Source of the DNA: Siphonodentalium dalli
Taxonomy: Eukaryota; Mollusca; Scaphopoda; Gadilida; Siphonodentaliidae
Assembly (NCBI GenBank): GCA_032622095.1
Contig: CP136061.1
Coordinates: 45,887,797 to 45,951,796, forward strand
Length of the DNA: 64,000 nucleotides
Reading direction: 5' to 3'
A program made the position numbers and the translations under genes. Positions 1 through 12,956 of this stretch are shown one piece after another (within the stretch, counting starts at the first letter, position 1; each line of letters begins with the position of its first letter). Under the pieces are notes generated by a model. It did not search any database and was not told where the DNA came from. It saw only the letters and a program-made list of their open reading frames with translations.

Positions 1-3000
1 CCCCCCCCCAAATGTTTGTCAAAATATCCAACAGTGGGAATTTCATGTTTGAACAGCATTAGTTGGAAATTTCAGGTCAAAAGCAGGCTGAATTTTTTCT
101 GATAGTTTGATAGTCCAAATAGTAATTAATGTAAAATCTGTATTTATTCAGATCAAAGGTCTGATAATTTTGTTACTAATTTCAGTAATTAGTTTGGACT
201 TAAAAGGCCATCAGTTGGAAATTTCCAACTATATGCGGTGTTATGAAAGTTGAAAAGTTTGAGATATATAGGGGTGCAAATATAATTCATTAGACTTGTG
301 AATTCGGTCTGGTTCAGGGGGTTTGGGTCAGTTAAAAATTCCAAGGTAGATGACACCCCCGCAGAGACCCTCCACCCACGACCCTGCAATCAGTTGTGCT
401 TATTTAGGGTTTTCACTGACCATCCCGATATTGTGAATGATAATGTTGAAAAAAATGGCTGCGTTCTGATAAGGTTACTTTTATTATGTGTTGGTTTGCG
501 CATACTTAAGGATAGGACAGATGGAGCGGAAAAATAAAATTGATTCTGAATTATTTTTTTTAATCAGGTAGGAAGATTTAAAAACTAAAACTTTTATGTC
601 ATACATATCAATTGTATTGGTGAAATGGTCTGTTATAAACACGAAAGAATGTCGTTGGGTATATGCTAAAATCTATAATCTGAGTATGTTAGTGCTGCAA
701 ATGTTCAGAAAGGCTCCTTCTGATTGGTCTATAAGTTAATTTCTATGATATGAGGTTAAAGCCACATGACAGTTTGCGCTCCAAAATACACCTAATAATA
801 TTCGCTTTTGTATTTGTCACAGTATCGAAATAGGTCAATAAATACTTGAACTACCTTTCTGTGCATTATATGTTCAAGAAGGACGCATTGAAGTGATAAC
901 AAATACAACTTTTAACATACACGGTGTTTGGGTCCCCTAAAAAATGGCCATGTGCACGTCATGGCACAGAAACGAGAAGTGTTAGTCTATTGCTGATATG
1001 GTAAAGGGCGTTTATTTAACATATGTACGAACATTTGAAACAGCTGGAAAGTGGCTGTAACCATGGCAGGTATTTAACTATTTATCAGAACATTTGAACC
1101 CGGTATATCAATATTTCGAGTATTTGTCAACCTATCTTATAACTTCTTTCACACAACGTAGATAAAATATGGAAGCTTGAATGAGACATGTCGGTTTATA
1201 TGATATCTGGCCTTCTTGATGCTTAATATTATTATTACATTTTTTTTTTGCTAGACTCTGAGGATATATAAAATATGCTGATTGCATAATTATTTTATTT
1301 TATTTCTCTTTTGGTGCTTTTAGTGTAGGTGGATCCGCAAGCCAACAAATAAAAAAGTGGCCTTTGTTTTTATGCGAGAAAAACCAAAGAGTAAGTGTAA
1401 TTGTGGAGAAAATATCTCTGAAAACTAAATTAGATTGAGAATTTGAGTTGTATGTGTGTGTATATATTACATGTATAGCTGAATCCTTATGAAAATCACC
1501 AACTCAACTGTGCTGGTCATTTAATGATTTTGTCAGATTTATTCATGTGTGTTAGTTATATTATGTATTTAATTTGTGCTTATTCAGACTGAAATTATAA
1601 ATTATATTTTTATTTTATGTGTATGACCCATTGACTTTCATACCCTTTATTTATGGCTTACAAAAATAAATTATCACCAAATTATGAGACTTCACTATTC
1701 ATTATCGCATTATACATATACTTGTGTGCATGTCTATGTATAATCAATTATCTATATTATTATGTATATCGGATATCCTCATATTAAAATGCATGCATGG
1801 TGGCGTGACTGAACCAAAAAGTTGTATATACGACTATATATACCCCATCCCTCAGCCAGAAATCGTGTCTTCTGATTGGTTGAGAGATGTGTCCTATATT
1901 GGTAGAGTGTTGCGCTAAATCAAAACGTATATGTATTTGCAAATATGGCACAATGCGGAGCTCAATATTCGATTCGCTAACTTATTCCCGTTCTTCTTGA
2001 AACAGGGGTAACCATATAGACTGTCCTGTGGTTGCGGTCAGTGTTTCGTTCCACAAAAGGAGGTGTATCAGTATAGGCCCGTATCAATCTCTACCAGCGA
2101 GTACCAGTCATACTTTCGTTCTCACTATAACGATGCATAATCCGAATTAACGCTCGTAAATTACTATTTCTTTGGCTTCAGGTGGGGGGGGGGGGGGTAA
2201 AAATTATATTATTAGAGTCGATGAACTCACCCATTAAAGCTCAGAGTGATCAGATATCGATGTTTGAAATCTATTATTTTTCACCACCAATAACTTTTAG
2301 TGGCCCAGTAACAGTTGACGAGAAGACGGTCTCGGACCAAATTGCGGATGAAGATGGATAACTCTAAAATCAAGTGGATTTTTGTGTCATATATTTTACA
2401 AACCCGCAAAACCATCGAATCGGATGAAGTACCTTTAATCGTTTGGGTACCAGCTAGTTTTAAGAAAAGTTTGACATTCTATATTTAGCGCGAGTTTTCA
2501 CTACAACAATGGCCGATGCAGCCCCAAAGGAAGGACGTGACCAGCATAGTGACCATGAGATGTCACTATATATCTGACTGTTGTGTTTTTGTCAGGCTTC
2601 GTTAACACACATAATTAATTTGGCACAAACTACCCCCCCCCCCGGTAATGTTAGATATCAGCATGCATGTTAATCAGCATTATTACCACTTTACCGGGCG
2701 TTTTCTAGTAGATTAACTGTATTTTACCCGCATGATAAGATGTAGAGGCAACGTTGACAGGAAGCGGGCGTCTAACGTTAATGAACCTTTGTGTTTGTTA
2801 ACGCTCAACGCCCGCTTCCGGTTAAGTCACCGATCACCTGATCAACTGACAGACCGTAAATAAACAGACGACAATCTAAAAGTGAATAGACGACAATCTT
2901 AAAGTGAAAAACGTAAAAACAAATGTCTCAATCGAGCGAACTTGATGAGGATGGGTTCAATTTATTAAAATTTAGTTCACAATTATAATCTACCAACGGA

Positions 3001-6000
3001 TAGATTAATAGGGGAGTGAATAAATTCGATGAAGACGGAGTGGTAGTAATAGTAATACCATGATTTTGTCGGGCGTCTTGGTTTATTAACGGATCATCAA
3101 TTTGCATATCTACTGGCCTATGTTGGGTTTGTAATTTGTGATACATCACACAAATGCATCGAGAATCCGGATTGTGATTAATCATCTGTTTGAAAAGTTC
3201 ACTGCGTATTTGTGTATATGCAGCACACTTCATAACGGATATTATCATATAATCAGAATTTATTCTCCAATCGCCGGAATCAAAGCACACACACTTTATA
3301 TTATCTAATGATACAATGTGTTGCGTGCGACGCCCCATCCGAATAGGGCATGCAAATGATTACTGATTCTAAATATCGTAAAAGCTAACCTGTCATCCAA
3401 TGACATTGTATTTAGATGCGAGGACAAAATCGTTACCCCGCGTTATCGTTATCTCTCGTGTGGTATATGCACATGGGGGTATTTTTCCAGCAGGGCAAAA
3501 TAATATTTCCTCCAAATTGTTTAACTGGCCTTAAAACTTAGATATAATGTAATTTTAACATCAAGACTGCATTTAGCCAGTCGATCAGTATAGATTGTTT
3601 CTTGTTGTAAATTACTAAATACCCGGTCAATGCCATGCATTCTTGGCCACTCCGAAAATAAAATGCCCCAATTAAGCAGTCACTGCCATGTAACTGGGCT
3701 AATAACATACACAAACCTGCTGTATGTAGTTGATTGGGAACAGACAGTAAGTGGTGAAAATTGTAATATTCTTCCGAAAAAAATCTGCTTTCGTGTTTCT
3801 TGGGGTGGGTGTCGTAAAATGGTCGAAAAAAAAACTTGCTAAAACGGAAAAAAAAATGGGTCAAGGGGTGGGTGGGTCACAACATACAACAATGGCCAAA
3901 GGTACATGGACATTTTATATCTTTGTGTCTCTTTTTGAATCCCTTTTTTAAAATCGAGGCCGCCTTGGGTTTCAAAATCGACATCCAGGTATCAAATTTC
4001 CAAGTATGTTCCCTGATGTTGCCAGTGATAATCTATATTCTGCTAGAATGACTTGTCTGAAAATATGTCAAGAGGAAAATCTCCACAGAGCAAAATGTGC
4101 TTATAGGAAATTATCTTTTCTAATATAGATACATGAATTTAGTCAAATGAGACATTGCTGAAGTAGTTGGAATTTCACATGGAACATACCTATTTCCAAA
4201 TATAAATATATAACTTTCACCAATTTTAGATTGGTATTTACACCACTGTATAATGTATGCAATGGAATTTTTCGTCCATCAAACTAAATTTCTATCTCAC
4301 TTCTTCTCTTATGGCTGTAAATAGTCATCCGAACTAACTCTCTACTTTGTTATCCACGTATTTGAAAGCGCTCTATTTCGATTTTATCTAAATCGTCTGT
4401 TTTAGTTTCTTGAAAGAGAAAGTCGAACTTGTTGATATATCCAACGAACTCGGGATGGTCTAGTCTAAATGATAGCCCGCATACGTTGATAAAAGTGTCT
4501 TGAATTGGAGTTGGATGTGAACGTACCCTTATTCATGAGAAGAGACCCTGTACATACCACCAGACGCCAGACAACACCGTTATTATACCGATGATTAATT
4601 ATGATGTTTGACTAAAAGTCCGTCGTGTTCGTAGCTTACACGCCATGCATACATGGATATGCTTTGCGGTTCATTACCGGCTCGTGATGAACTGACATGT
4701 GCGGGTCGTCATGTCTGCATCTTGTCTGCTGTCCGATTTAAACAATATTTATTTGCCCCAATTAATATTACAATTATGATGAACAACATTTTGATGATGA
4801 AAACATTAGTAGAATAGAAAAATGGGAAGAGGGTCTAGCAGGAAGCAAATATCCGCTTGTGTTGAACTAACTCCTCAGGAAAGTAGACAGATTGTAGAAA
4901 TAAAGAAAGCGTGAATGGCAAGTGGCCGAGTTTCAGAAACAATAGCTTTAAAAATGGTATATTATGTAATTATACAGACGAGTTTATAATAAGTGTAAGG
5001 ATAAGCTTATAGGATTTAGATTACTCCAATTGAGTCTTAACGGTGTTTCGGGATTAAAGCAATAATTTTTTTTTGGACTTTCGTGGAATTTCTACGTTTT
5101 TCTACGTTTATTCTAGTCTGCTATCCGACTGGAAGGCAAAGTTCTTTCCCCTAGCTATACGCTGGTTTGGCCACTACCATCACGTAAAATTTAAGGTTGG
5201 TTATAAACCATTCTGTATCATAGGGGCCTGTCGTTAAAAAACGAGTTGAATATACATATTAACGGCCATGATTCACAAACGCCTGAATCATTTCTTAAAT
5301 TTCCAACGTTAATCGATCGAGTAAAAGATATATTTTCCAATTATGGTATACACATTACTTGGATAAACCGATAAAAAAAACCCACCGTTTGTTACGGTTT
5401 GTACAAAACTTATTCATAGTATAGGCCGGGGCCCTTCTGGACATATTTGTGGACACGTATGCTATCCGGGTTTCTGTGGGTCGGCGCACCTTATGAGTCT
5501 TAGTTTACATAAGGTAAGAATGTCTTCGCGCGCCGATAGGGTGTGGGTGTTTAGACGGGTCGCTCGGACCCCTGGTGGCGGTGCGGTTGGCGGGCGGCAT
5601 TTTTGCGTACATTCATAGCGAATTCGGCAGCAGCGTGTGGGTTAATTTATTCATTTCCGCTACAGCTAGCGACTTGCCCGATCGCCCATGAATGCAGAGG
5701 GTATTCGCTGCGTGATGTAAATGTCCGTGGTCAGGCAGCCAGGGTCGGTGCGGTCGGTGCCTTTTTGGATTTTACGTATTACTGACGGAACCGGCCGCAA
5801 TGTAGGGGTTAACAGTGTCGTTTCGGCTCGAACTATCGACCTGGGGTTGGATCTTTCGAACATACAGGTCTATTGTGCACGATAGAACATACCCCATCTC
5901 GCTCGGCCAATGGGGGAGGTGCGGTCGGTGAGGAAGGGTCCGATCGGGTGCGGTCGGCTTTCCGTAGGACCGGTTTACACTAAACAATATGAGTCAGGCC

Positions 6001-6198
6001 TAGTAAGAGCTGTTATGGAAAATTTCGGGGAACGTTTTGTGTACATCGGAGGTCACACCTTAACCTGTATTTCAAATGTAACAAGATGCAAGACGTATTT
6101 TATCTATTTCATATAACCAACACTAATCTACATACGCGAGCATAGTGTCAGTGATTTGTCAAATGTGCCCTTGTTTCAAATATTTTACACTATAGAAG
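1..6198. other. gene-poor AT-rich stretch
   Basis: No convincing coding region is visible on either strand. There are short open frames only, a poly-G run near 2183-2197, a poly-C run near 2632-2643 and a hairpin near 2759-2818 whose arms contain GAAGCGGGCG and CGCCCGCTTC. The 5450-5990 part is more GC-rich, with repeated TGCGGTCGG words, and may be an old mobile element. It reads as intergenic or intronic sequence. Confidence 0.5.
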
Positions 6199-6404
6199 TA
6201 CAGTAATGCCCTAAATAATCGACTCAGTCCTTAACCACAGCAGAATTATGGGTAATATTTCAGGATTTAGTCGGAAATATGGCTTGTTGCCATTCATCGG
6301 AGCTTTCCGATGAATGGCAACAAGCCATATTTCCGACTAAATCCTGAAAAATTACCCATAATTCTGCTGTGGTTAAGGAGTCGATTATTTAGGGCATTAC
6401 TGTA
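6199..6404. repeat. palindromic MITE, family Pal1, full copy 1
   Basis: Two arms of about 100 bases are near-exact reverse complements around a centre near 6300. The termini read TACAGTAATGCCCTAAATAA and its complement, and the inner arm contains TGGCAACAAGCCATATTTCC. Related full or half copies lie at 50241, 51874, 55258 and 59511. There is no coding capacity, and the flanking TA could be the target duplication. Confidence 0.8.
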
Positions 6405-6694
6405 GCAGTGTTGAATACATGCATGGGTACACCTAAATCAAATGTGATCACAAACTGCAAGGCAAAGATCATGTAGTCCCCTCACTATATATACGTTGGT
6501 CTGACCTCTACTATCACGTATACATAATGTAATTAAATCTAACATTGTTTTTATTTAAGCCATTGTACATATGTAGGTTAAGATTCATTCAGATTAGATC
6601 TGGCCAGTTGAAATAATAAAATGTAAGATTTCCTTACTTTCTGCACACACGAAGGTTGAGTTCTGACCAGCGTATCTATAATTTTGTGTTTGTT

Positions 6695-6756
6695 GGTAAT
6701 TATAATGAAAATGAGTTTATGACTCGAGTCATAAACTCATTTTCATTATAATTACC
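6695..6756. repeat. 62-bp perfect palindrome
   Basis: Twenty-eight bases starting GGTAATTATAATG are followed by CTCGAG and then by the exact reverse complement of the first 28. There is no loop. No second copy was seen in the window, so it may be the core of another foldback element. Confidence 0.85.
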
Positions 6757-7450
6757 ATGTTGTTTGCATCGTTCATAGAGTACATGTGTGAATTTTGAAC
6801 TAACCCATGGCTCAAGTTCATATGTTGAGTGTAATAGGAGATGTCCCTTAAATGGCCGGATTTAGTGTACAGTACCACTTTTAGTCATTATGTGAAATTC
6901 CATGTTCTGTTGAACATATTTTGATCATCGAAACGCAAAACGCACGATTTTACTTGACTTTATGGTCTATTCTCATTGCACACGCGCGTGCGATTAATCG
7001 CAGCGTTTTTTAAGGTCGAGCGGCTCTATATGTGTGTGTTCGATGGCATTCCTCCCACTGCTAAGAGTTCCCCCAAATAGGGGTGGGGGTCTGGCGAACA
7101 CATTCATACACAGGTCTAGGGTAGGTTGGAGGATGATAAAGTACTTTTGGTTGGGGGTGACCACATATAGGCCTATATATGCTGTCACATTAACTTTAAT
7201 TTTCCTCAGTTATATTTACTCAGGTATAAGTTGAGTATAACGAGCCATGCCATCAAAATGACATAAGTTTTGAGGACACAATTTATATCTAGCTAATTAT
7301 AATTAGAAATAGAGGGTTCATTTCAATGTAGTTGGGCATAAATATGCATATTTTATTCCAACTTGAAACGTATATAACACTATATAGTACGATCACAGCC
7401 CAGCTTATAGGAGTTTTATGTATATAATTGTTATTATCACTCAAGATTAT

Positions 7451-9545
7451 CAAAAGTGTACGATTCAAGTGGTTGAATTAGATCTTTCAACATTTTACCT
7501 TATAGTTAGCTAGGTCTGACAAAAATCGTCAAAGCTCATTTAAAATATTTGTACTCAAACCTATGATATCCAGTAAACATTGTGGGGAAAGAGGGGATGA
7601 GACCCCAATTTGTTGGGGGGAAAACAAATAGATTTGCATGTAGGGAGGATGGTAGACCCATGGTTGGGAGGGATTTTTATGTTCAACCCCTGTGTATGAA
7701 CGTTTTTTCAGATCCCCCCCCCCTCTCCCCATCATTTGTATAGCCGCTGGTAACAGCGACAACGCGGTACTATAATTGACAAACCACCATTCAAATATAA
7801 TAAGTGATGGGACTCAAATATAATAAGTGATGGGACTCAGAATTCGACCTTAAGAGTCACACACGCATCGTTTCATGTCGAATTCTGTCGCCAGGACGCT
7901 GTTCGCATGCATGAGCGATTTATTTCAATTTGATCGCCATTGGCGGCTTGTCATCAGTGATCGCACATGCTAAACGGCACATTATACTATCAATCTATAT
8001 ATTCACAATCTTGGTTACAGTTTTGCGCGAGACTGACAGGGAATATAATTCGATTGAATTCTACAAAAATCACCACCGATGCTAGCTATACGTTGGAAAC
8101 TTCTTTCAAAACCATTTCCTTTCCGTGCTTCATTTATTATTTTATCGCCCATCAGTTATGAGAATGACTGAACCCGGATAGTATATGTGACCGAGTGAAC
8201 CATGTCATTCTCTGTAACGGCTATCTCGATGACGAGGTTGATTGGTGCATAAGATGATTGGTCACGAATAGGACGTGGTTGTTTGAGGGAGGTAATTGAT
8301 CACGAATCGCTCTGCATTATGTTAACACGCACCTTACAAAACGCTGCAATTAATCGCACGCGCGTGTGCAATGAGAATAGACCCTAAGGGTCTATTCATA
8401 TTGTACACGCGCGTGCGATTAATCGCAGATCTATTCGTGACCAATTATTACCTTCCTCAAACAAGTGAAACAACCACGTACTATTCGTGACCAATCATCT
8501 TCTGCAATCAACCTCGTCATCGAGATATGCTCAGATAGCAGTTACAGAGAATTGCATGGTTCACTCGGACAGCATATACTCTCCGGGTATACAGTCATTC
8601 TCATAACTGACGGGCGACAAAATAATACATGAAGTACGGAAAGGAAATGGCTTGGAAAGAAGTTACCAACGTATAGCTGGCATCAGTGGTGATTTTTGTA
8701 GAACTGGTACCAACAATGTCCAACTGTTGGCAATATTAAGATCTTGCAATCCATATGGTCGGAATATTTACAACAATTCAGCCGGGAATTATTTTTTTAG
8801 ACAAATCAGATGAACTCAGAATCTTATTTGGCTCAAAGCACGTTTGTGTGCTATTCCTGCTAACCACAAGACAATTAATTTCCGCTTTTTCGACTGCAGA
8901 TAACTCCGACTGGCCGGCATTTTACAACTGAATGAACTATTACTGATAAAACATTCACATAATAGGTCAAATATCTGGCCAAGATTGATTGGCGTGTGCC
9001 GTTTAGCATGTGCGATCACTGATGATAAGCTGCCAATGATGATGAAATTGAAGTCAATCGCTCGTGTGAACAACGTCCTTGCGACATAATTCGACCTTAA
9101 ATGACGCGTGTGTGACTGTTAAGGTCGAATTCTGAGTCCCATCACTTAGTATCATTTGTACTTATTTGACTCGTGGTGGTTCATCTATTCTAGTGCCACT
9201 CTGTCATTGTTGCCACCGGCTATATCATTGAGCAATCGATGATTGGGGGGGGGGGGGGTAAAGGAAGAAAATAATTGTCGTACACATGCAGGGTTGAAAA
9301 TAAAAATCCCTCCCAACCATGGGGCAACCATCCTCCCTACATGCACAACTAATTTTTTCCTCCAACATATTGGGGGGGGGGGGGTCCCATCCCCTCTTTC
9401 CCCATATTTTTTACTGGATATCATATGTCTAAGTGTACCTGTTTTAAAATAGTCCTATATAGAAAGACGATGTGTGTCAGACTCAGCTAACTATAAGTAA
9501 AAGTTTGAAAGTTCTGATCGAACCACTTGAATCGTACACTTTTGA
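7451..9545. repeat. 2.1-kb imperfect palindrome inside F1
   Basis: The left arm (7451-8390) and right arm (8391-9545) are inverted copies. The segment reading ATCAAAAGTGTACGATTCAA near 7450 returns reversed near 9540, and 'gtcatcagtgatcgcacatg' near 7952-7971 returns reversed near 9008-9028. The centre is two abutting copies of the GGTCTATTC-type terminus (8363-8421). Insertions and homopolymer changes separate the arms, so it is old. Confidence 0.75.
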
Positions 9546-9556
9546 CGAGTTTGAGT

Positions 9557-10406
9557 TAGAGCCAGAAGCCGCCATCGCACGCCGCCGCCGCCAGCCATAT
9601 TGGCCACAAGCCGCCGCCAGCCATATTATCTCTAACGCCAGCCACATGAAACAATCTTCGCCGCCGAATTGTAAAAGGGCTGAGCTGTGTGCATGGGCTC
9701 ATATGTTAAGCACAACTCTACTGTGAATTACAAAAAACTAAACAGCATTACCTAATAGTAGCATACTCGCATGGACATGTCATGGTTGTTATAATATCAG
9801 AACACCCGGGCCTCTCAATGTGGAATAGACTATTCCAATGCATGCTTTCATATAACTGAATGGGACCATCCATCCACTGTTGAAAGGGTTAGGGTATAAA
9901 TTGTTTATATCGACACGACTCAGTCTCAGACATCGCTGGCAATTGTCAATATATGCACATATCCCATAGAAGAGAATAGAAAATAGTTTGAAATATTATA
10001 TCATCACTATCGTATTCATCATTCAATGATGCATGCATATATCGCAAGATGCCATTGATGATAGTAGTCTGAAGTCAACAGAAGTCCCAATATATAACTT
10101 ATACCGATTAGATGGGAAACTACATAGCACACCGATGCCAGTCCTTCGTGTATTTTCGCCATAATAGAAAAGCCCAACACCAAAATAGCACGTGTGGTCT
10201 GGAATTCCACACGGGTTCACCACAAATGCTAAAACAAACTGGGTCTATATATAAACATGGATTAGGAAATTTCGGAAATGAAAATACGCTGAGCCGCCAT
10301 ATTTCGTCAGCCACGAACGTCGCGACTGAGTCGGCTATGATAGCTAACCAGCCACGAAATTGGTTGAGCCAGTCGCGAAAACTATTTGTCGTGGCTTCGG
10401 GGTCTA
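9557..10406 (-). mobile_element. hAT-like non-autonomous element, copy C1
   Basis: The ends read TAGAGCCAGAAGCC on the left and, reversed, TAGACCCCGAAGCC on the right. The flanks GTTTGAGT (9549-9556) and GTTTGTGT (10407-10414) agree at 7 of 8 bases, as expected for an 8-bp hAT duplication. Subterminal GCCAGCCATATT and GCCACGAA words repeat at both ends. The whole sequence recurs in the opposite orientation, interrupted, between 11224 and 39372. There is no transposase. Confidence 0.65.
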
Positions 10407-11297
10407 GTTTGTGTGATAGTAACAATTATGTATACAAAACTCCGGTTTCCTGCATTGTGATCGTACTATATTGTGTTTAATGCGTTTCATGTTGGAATCA
10501 AATATGCATATTTATTCCCATTTGCATGGAATTGAACCCCCTATGTATATGATAGTTCTGTAGTAAATATTTATCCAGCTAATTATAAATCCCCCCCCCC
10601 CAATCTGCTGCCATTGCGATGGCATGGTTCGTGGTACTCACCATACCTGATTGGACTTTATACCTCAGTTCAATCTAACCGAGGAAATTTAAGTTGATGT
10701 GTCAACATATCTGTGGTCACCCGTACCAAAAGTACTTTATCACCCACCCACCCCACCCATGTGTATAACTTTTTTCGTATGACCCCCACCCCTATATTGG
10801 GGAGGAAAAAAACTACACTGGGAGGAAGGAATGTAATCGAACGCATGCGGATGTAGAGCCGCTCGACCTTAAAAAACGCGGCGATTAATCGCCAGCGCGT
10901 GTGCAATGTGAATAGACCCTTAGTTGGCGTCTTGATGATTATGAATCGCTTATAATTACGATGCGTATTTGATTTGGATGGAGACAGCTATCCATCCTAC
11001 TCCCACCAATAATATTATAGGCCTGCTCCGTGAACAAAATAGGTGAATTATTCATTTTACTATATACTGAATAGATCATGCTGCCATGATTGTCAGTGAA
11101 CCACCGCACAGCCAGAATTCACATAATCCATTTCAACTGGAAAGTTCATTTCTATAGATATCCAAAATTACCAAATTTGGCGCTTTTACCATATAGCATG
11201 CACGATTTTCATGTATCCTCCCCTAGACCCCGAAGCCACGACAAATAGTTTTCGCGGCTGGCTCAACCAACTTCGTGGCTGGTTAAGGTTGTTCCAC

Positions 11298-11303
11298 ACC
11301 GGG
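11298..11303. repeat. target site duplication, left, of the Polinton
   Basis: ACCGGG directly abuts the AGTAGTAATG terminus of the Polinton and is repeated exactly at 28159-28164. A 6-bp duplication is the Polinton/Maverick norm. The site is part of the X1 terminal inverted repeat. Confidence 0.92.
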
Positions 11304-11719
11304 AGTAGTAATGGGGGCCACTATGGCCCAGTACCCCCAGTGGGGGCCACTATGGCCCAGTACCCCCCAGTGGGGGCCACTATGGCCCAGTACCCCCCAG
11401 TGGGGGCCACTATGGCCCAGTACCCCCCAGTGGGGGCCACTATGGCCCAGTACCCCCCCAGTGGGGGCCACTATGGCCCAGTATCGAATACTGGACCATC
11501 TAGGACCATAGATGGTCCAGTATTCGATACTGGGCCATAGTGGCCCCCACTGGGGGGTACTGGGCCATAGTGGCCCCCACTGGGGGGTACTGGGCCATAG
11601 TGGCCCCCACTGGGGGGTACTGGGCCATAGTGGCCCCCACTGGGGGGTACTGGGCCATAGTTACCCCCCTGAGGATAGATGTTCCTGTCATTGATGTGAC
11701 ATTTCTGATCGAAAAAATG
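11304..11719. repeat. left Polinton TIR with mirrored minisatellite
   Basis: Six units of about 30 bases (core GGGGGCCACTATGGCCCAGT) run forward. A short centre containing CGAATACTGGACCATCTAGG follows, then five units in reverse orientation, so the repeat is itself a long hairpin. The unique inner part CTCATC...GATCGAAAAAATG, ending at 11719, matches the right TIR. Confidence 0.9.
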
Positions 11720-11729
11720 AAAATGGACT

Positions 11730-12310
11730 TAGACATTTTTTCATTACTATTTTAAAGTTTGTATAATTCTGACCAGAGATGACACATCGACACGAACAGA
11801 ATCAATTGGTGGGGATCCTACAGTGAAAACGATTTTGTTGAAATTTATCATTTATTTTTCAAAAAACAAGAACAAGAACAATGAACAATAATATATTATT
11901 ATACATCAATAATATTAACAAAGAACAATAATATATTATTGTTCATTGTTCTTGTTCTTGTTTTTTGAAAAATAAATGATAAATTTCAACAAAATCGTTT
12001 TCACTGTAGGATCCCCACCAATTGATTCTGTTCGTGTCGATGTGTCATCTCTGGTCAGAATTATACAAACTTTAAAATAGTAATGAAAAAATGAAAACGG
12101 ACTTAGACATTTTTTCATTACTAATTTAAAGTTTGTATAATTCTGACCAGAGATGACACATCGACACGAACAGAATCAATTGGTGGGGATCCTACAGTGA
12201 AAACGATTTTGTTGAAATTTATCATTTATTTTTCAAAAAACAAGAACAAGAACAATGAACAATAATATATTATTATACATCAATAATATTAACAAAGAAC
12301 AATAATTTAT
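11730..12310. repeat. three copies of a 200-bp segment, direct-inverted-direct
   Basis: A segment containing TCTGACCAGAGATGACACAT and GGTGGGGATCCTACAGTGAA occurs at about 11720-11937, reversed at about 11937-12120, and direct again at about 12093-12310. It lies just inside the left TIR and has no counterpart at the right end. Copies 1 and 3 are almost identical, which points to recent local duplication with inversion. Confidence 0.85.
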
Positions 12311-12482
12311 GTACAAAACAAGGTCTCAGATTTGAAGAAACTGAATTGAACATCCTACAACATCCTACGCTGAATCAATAACAAAAGAGTGTATTTTGTG
12401 GAGTTGTTGACACATTCGTTGTCATCTGGTCGTCGTCTTCTTTGCGTTGTATGTATATCAGCCGTCGATGTCCTGGTGAAGT

Positions 12483-12956
12483 TTAATTCAACAGCAAATT
12501 GGCTTTTCTGTATAATCGACCATAGTGCTTTCCAAACCATCGAACTATTGTTCTGTCATTCTTGAAGAAATCCCGAGAATTGAATAATCTTTTCATCCTC
12601 TTTCCTTTCATCATGTGGTGGAGTGCGAATATACAATATAATCCACACACATTTGTCGCACGATGTTGATATCGTGTTGTATTCATAGTCCATGCTGATG
12701 AGTTCCTTTTTATGAATGGTAACATATATCGTCTCGGTGGTGGTAGTCGAAATGAGTCGAAGTATACAGCTGATCTTCCATTGAATAACATCAATGTCCA
12801 GTGTTCTCCTGGCTGATCCGATGAGTGCGTGTTCACAATATATGCTTGAATATGCTGTGCTTTCTTCTCTGGTAACAGATCTCTAGCACAAACATGTGAG
12901 TTAAGTTTACACAACCAGGAATTGTCCAGAATATATTGAAGTTCAGCTGTCTGCAT
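12483..12956 (-). CDS. PRO: adenain-like cysteine protease (maturation protease)
   Basis: The 157-residue protein has the adenovirus protease/Ulp1 layout: His52 in GEHWTLM, the acidic residue Asp67 in YFDSF, Gln97, and the nucleophile Cys104 in NVCGLYC. The Gln-to-Cys spacing of seven matches adenain. In adenoviruses and Polintons this enzyme cleaves capsid and core precursors during virion maturation. It is the last gene of the minus-strand late array. Its ATG overlaps the upstream gene by 14 bases. The frame is intact, with no missing catalytic residue. Confidence 0.9.
   Translation of the reverse strand: MQTAELQYILDNSWLCKLNSHVCARDLLPEKKAQHIQAYIVNTHSSDQPGEHWTLMLFNGRSAVYFDSFRLPPPRRYMLPFIKRNSSAWTMNTTRYQHRATNVCGLYCIFALHHMMKGKRMKRLFNSRDFFKNDRTIVRWFGKHYGRLYRKANLLLN

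Larger units (their letters stand above)
6963..10920. mobile_element. large foldback DNA element F1 with nested insertions
   Basis: The outer arms 6963-7450 and 10415-10920 are diverged inverted repeats. Both ends carry the motif GGTCTATTC, then CATTGCACACGCG, then GATTAATCGC, and TA lies at both outer borders (6961-6962 and 10921-10922). The same terminal motif meets itself head to head at about 8391. The interior consists of a 2.1-kb palindrome (7451-9545) and an inserted hAT-like copy (9557-10406). Open frames inside are short and mirror each other. No transposase was recognised, so the element is presumably non-autonomous. A TA duplication would suit a Tc1/mariner-like origin, but this is inference. 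Confidence 0.65.

Noticed and set aside
2928-3338. 136-codon minus-strand open frame starting MGRRTQHIV
   Set aside because: It has no recognisable domain, a low-complexity Ser-rich end, and no promoter or splice context. It is too weak to call a gene.
9472-9726. 84-codon plus-strand frame with RRRRQPYWPQ
   Set aside because: It crosses the border between the F1 palindrome and the hAT-like copy and consists of repeat sequence.
10112-10480. 122-codon frame and its mirror at 38708-38912
   Set aside because: They are mirrored frames in the two inverted hAT-like copies. They show no domain and are non-coding element sequence.
11320-11660. CRISPR-like regular repeats
   Set aside because: The units are contiguous without distinct spacers, are inverted halfway, and lie in a eukaryotic mobile element.
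11211-11736. Several overlapping open frames with repeats such as GGHYGPVPP
   Set aside because: They are translations of the Polinton TIR minisatellite in all frames. The same applies to 27864-28236.
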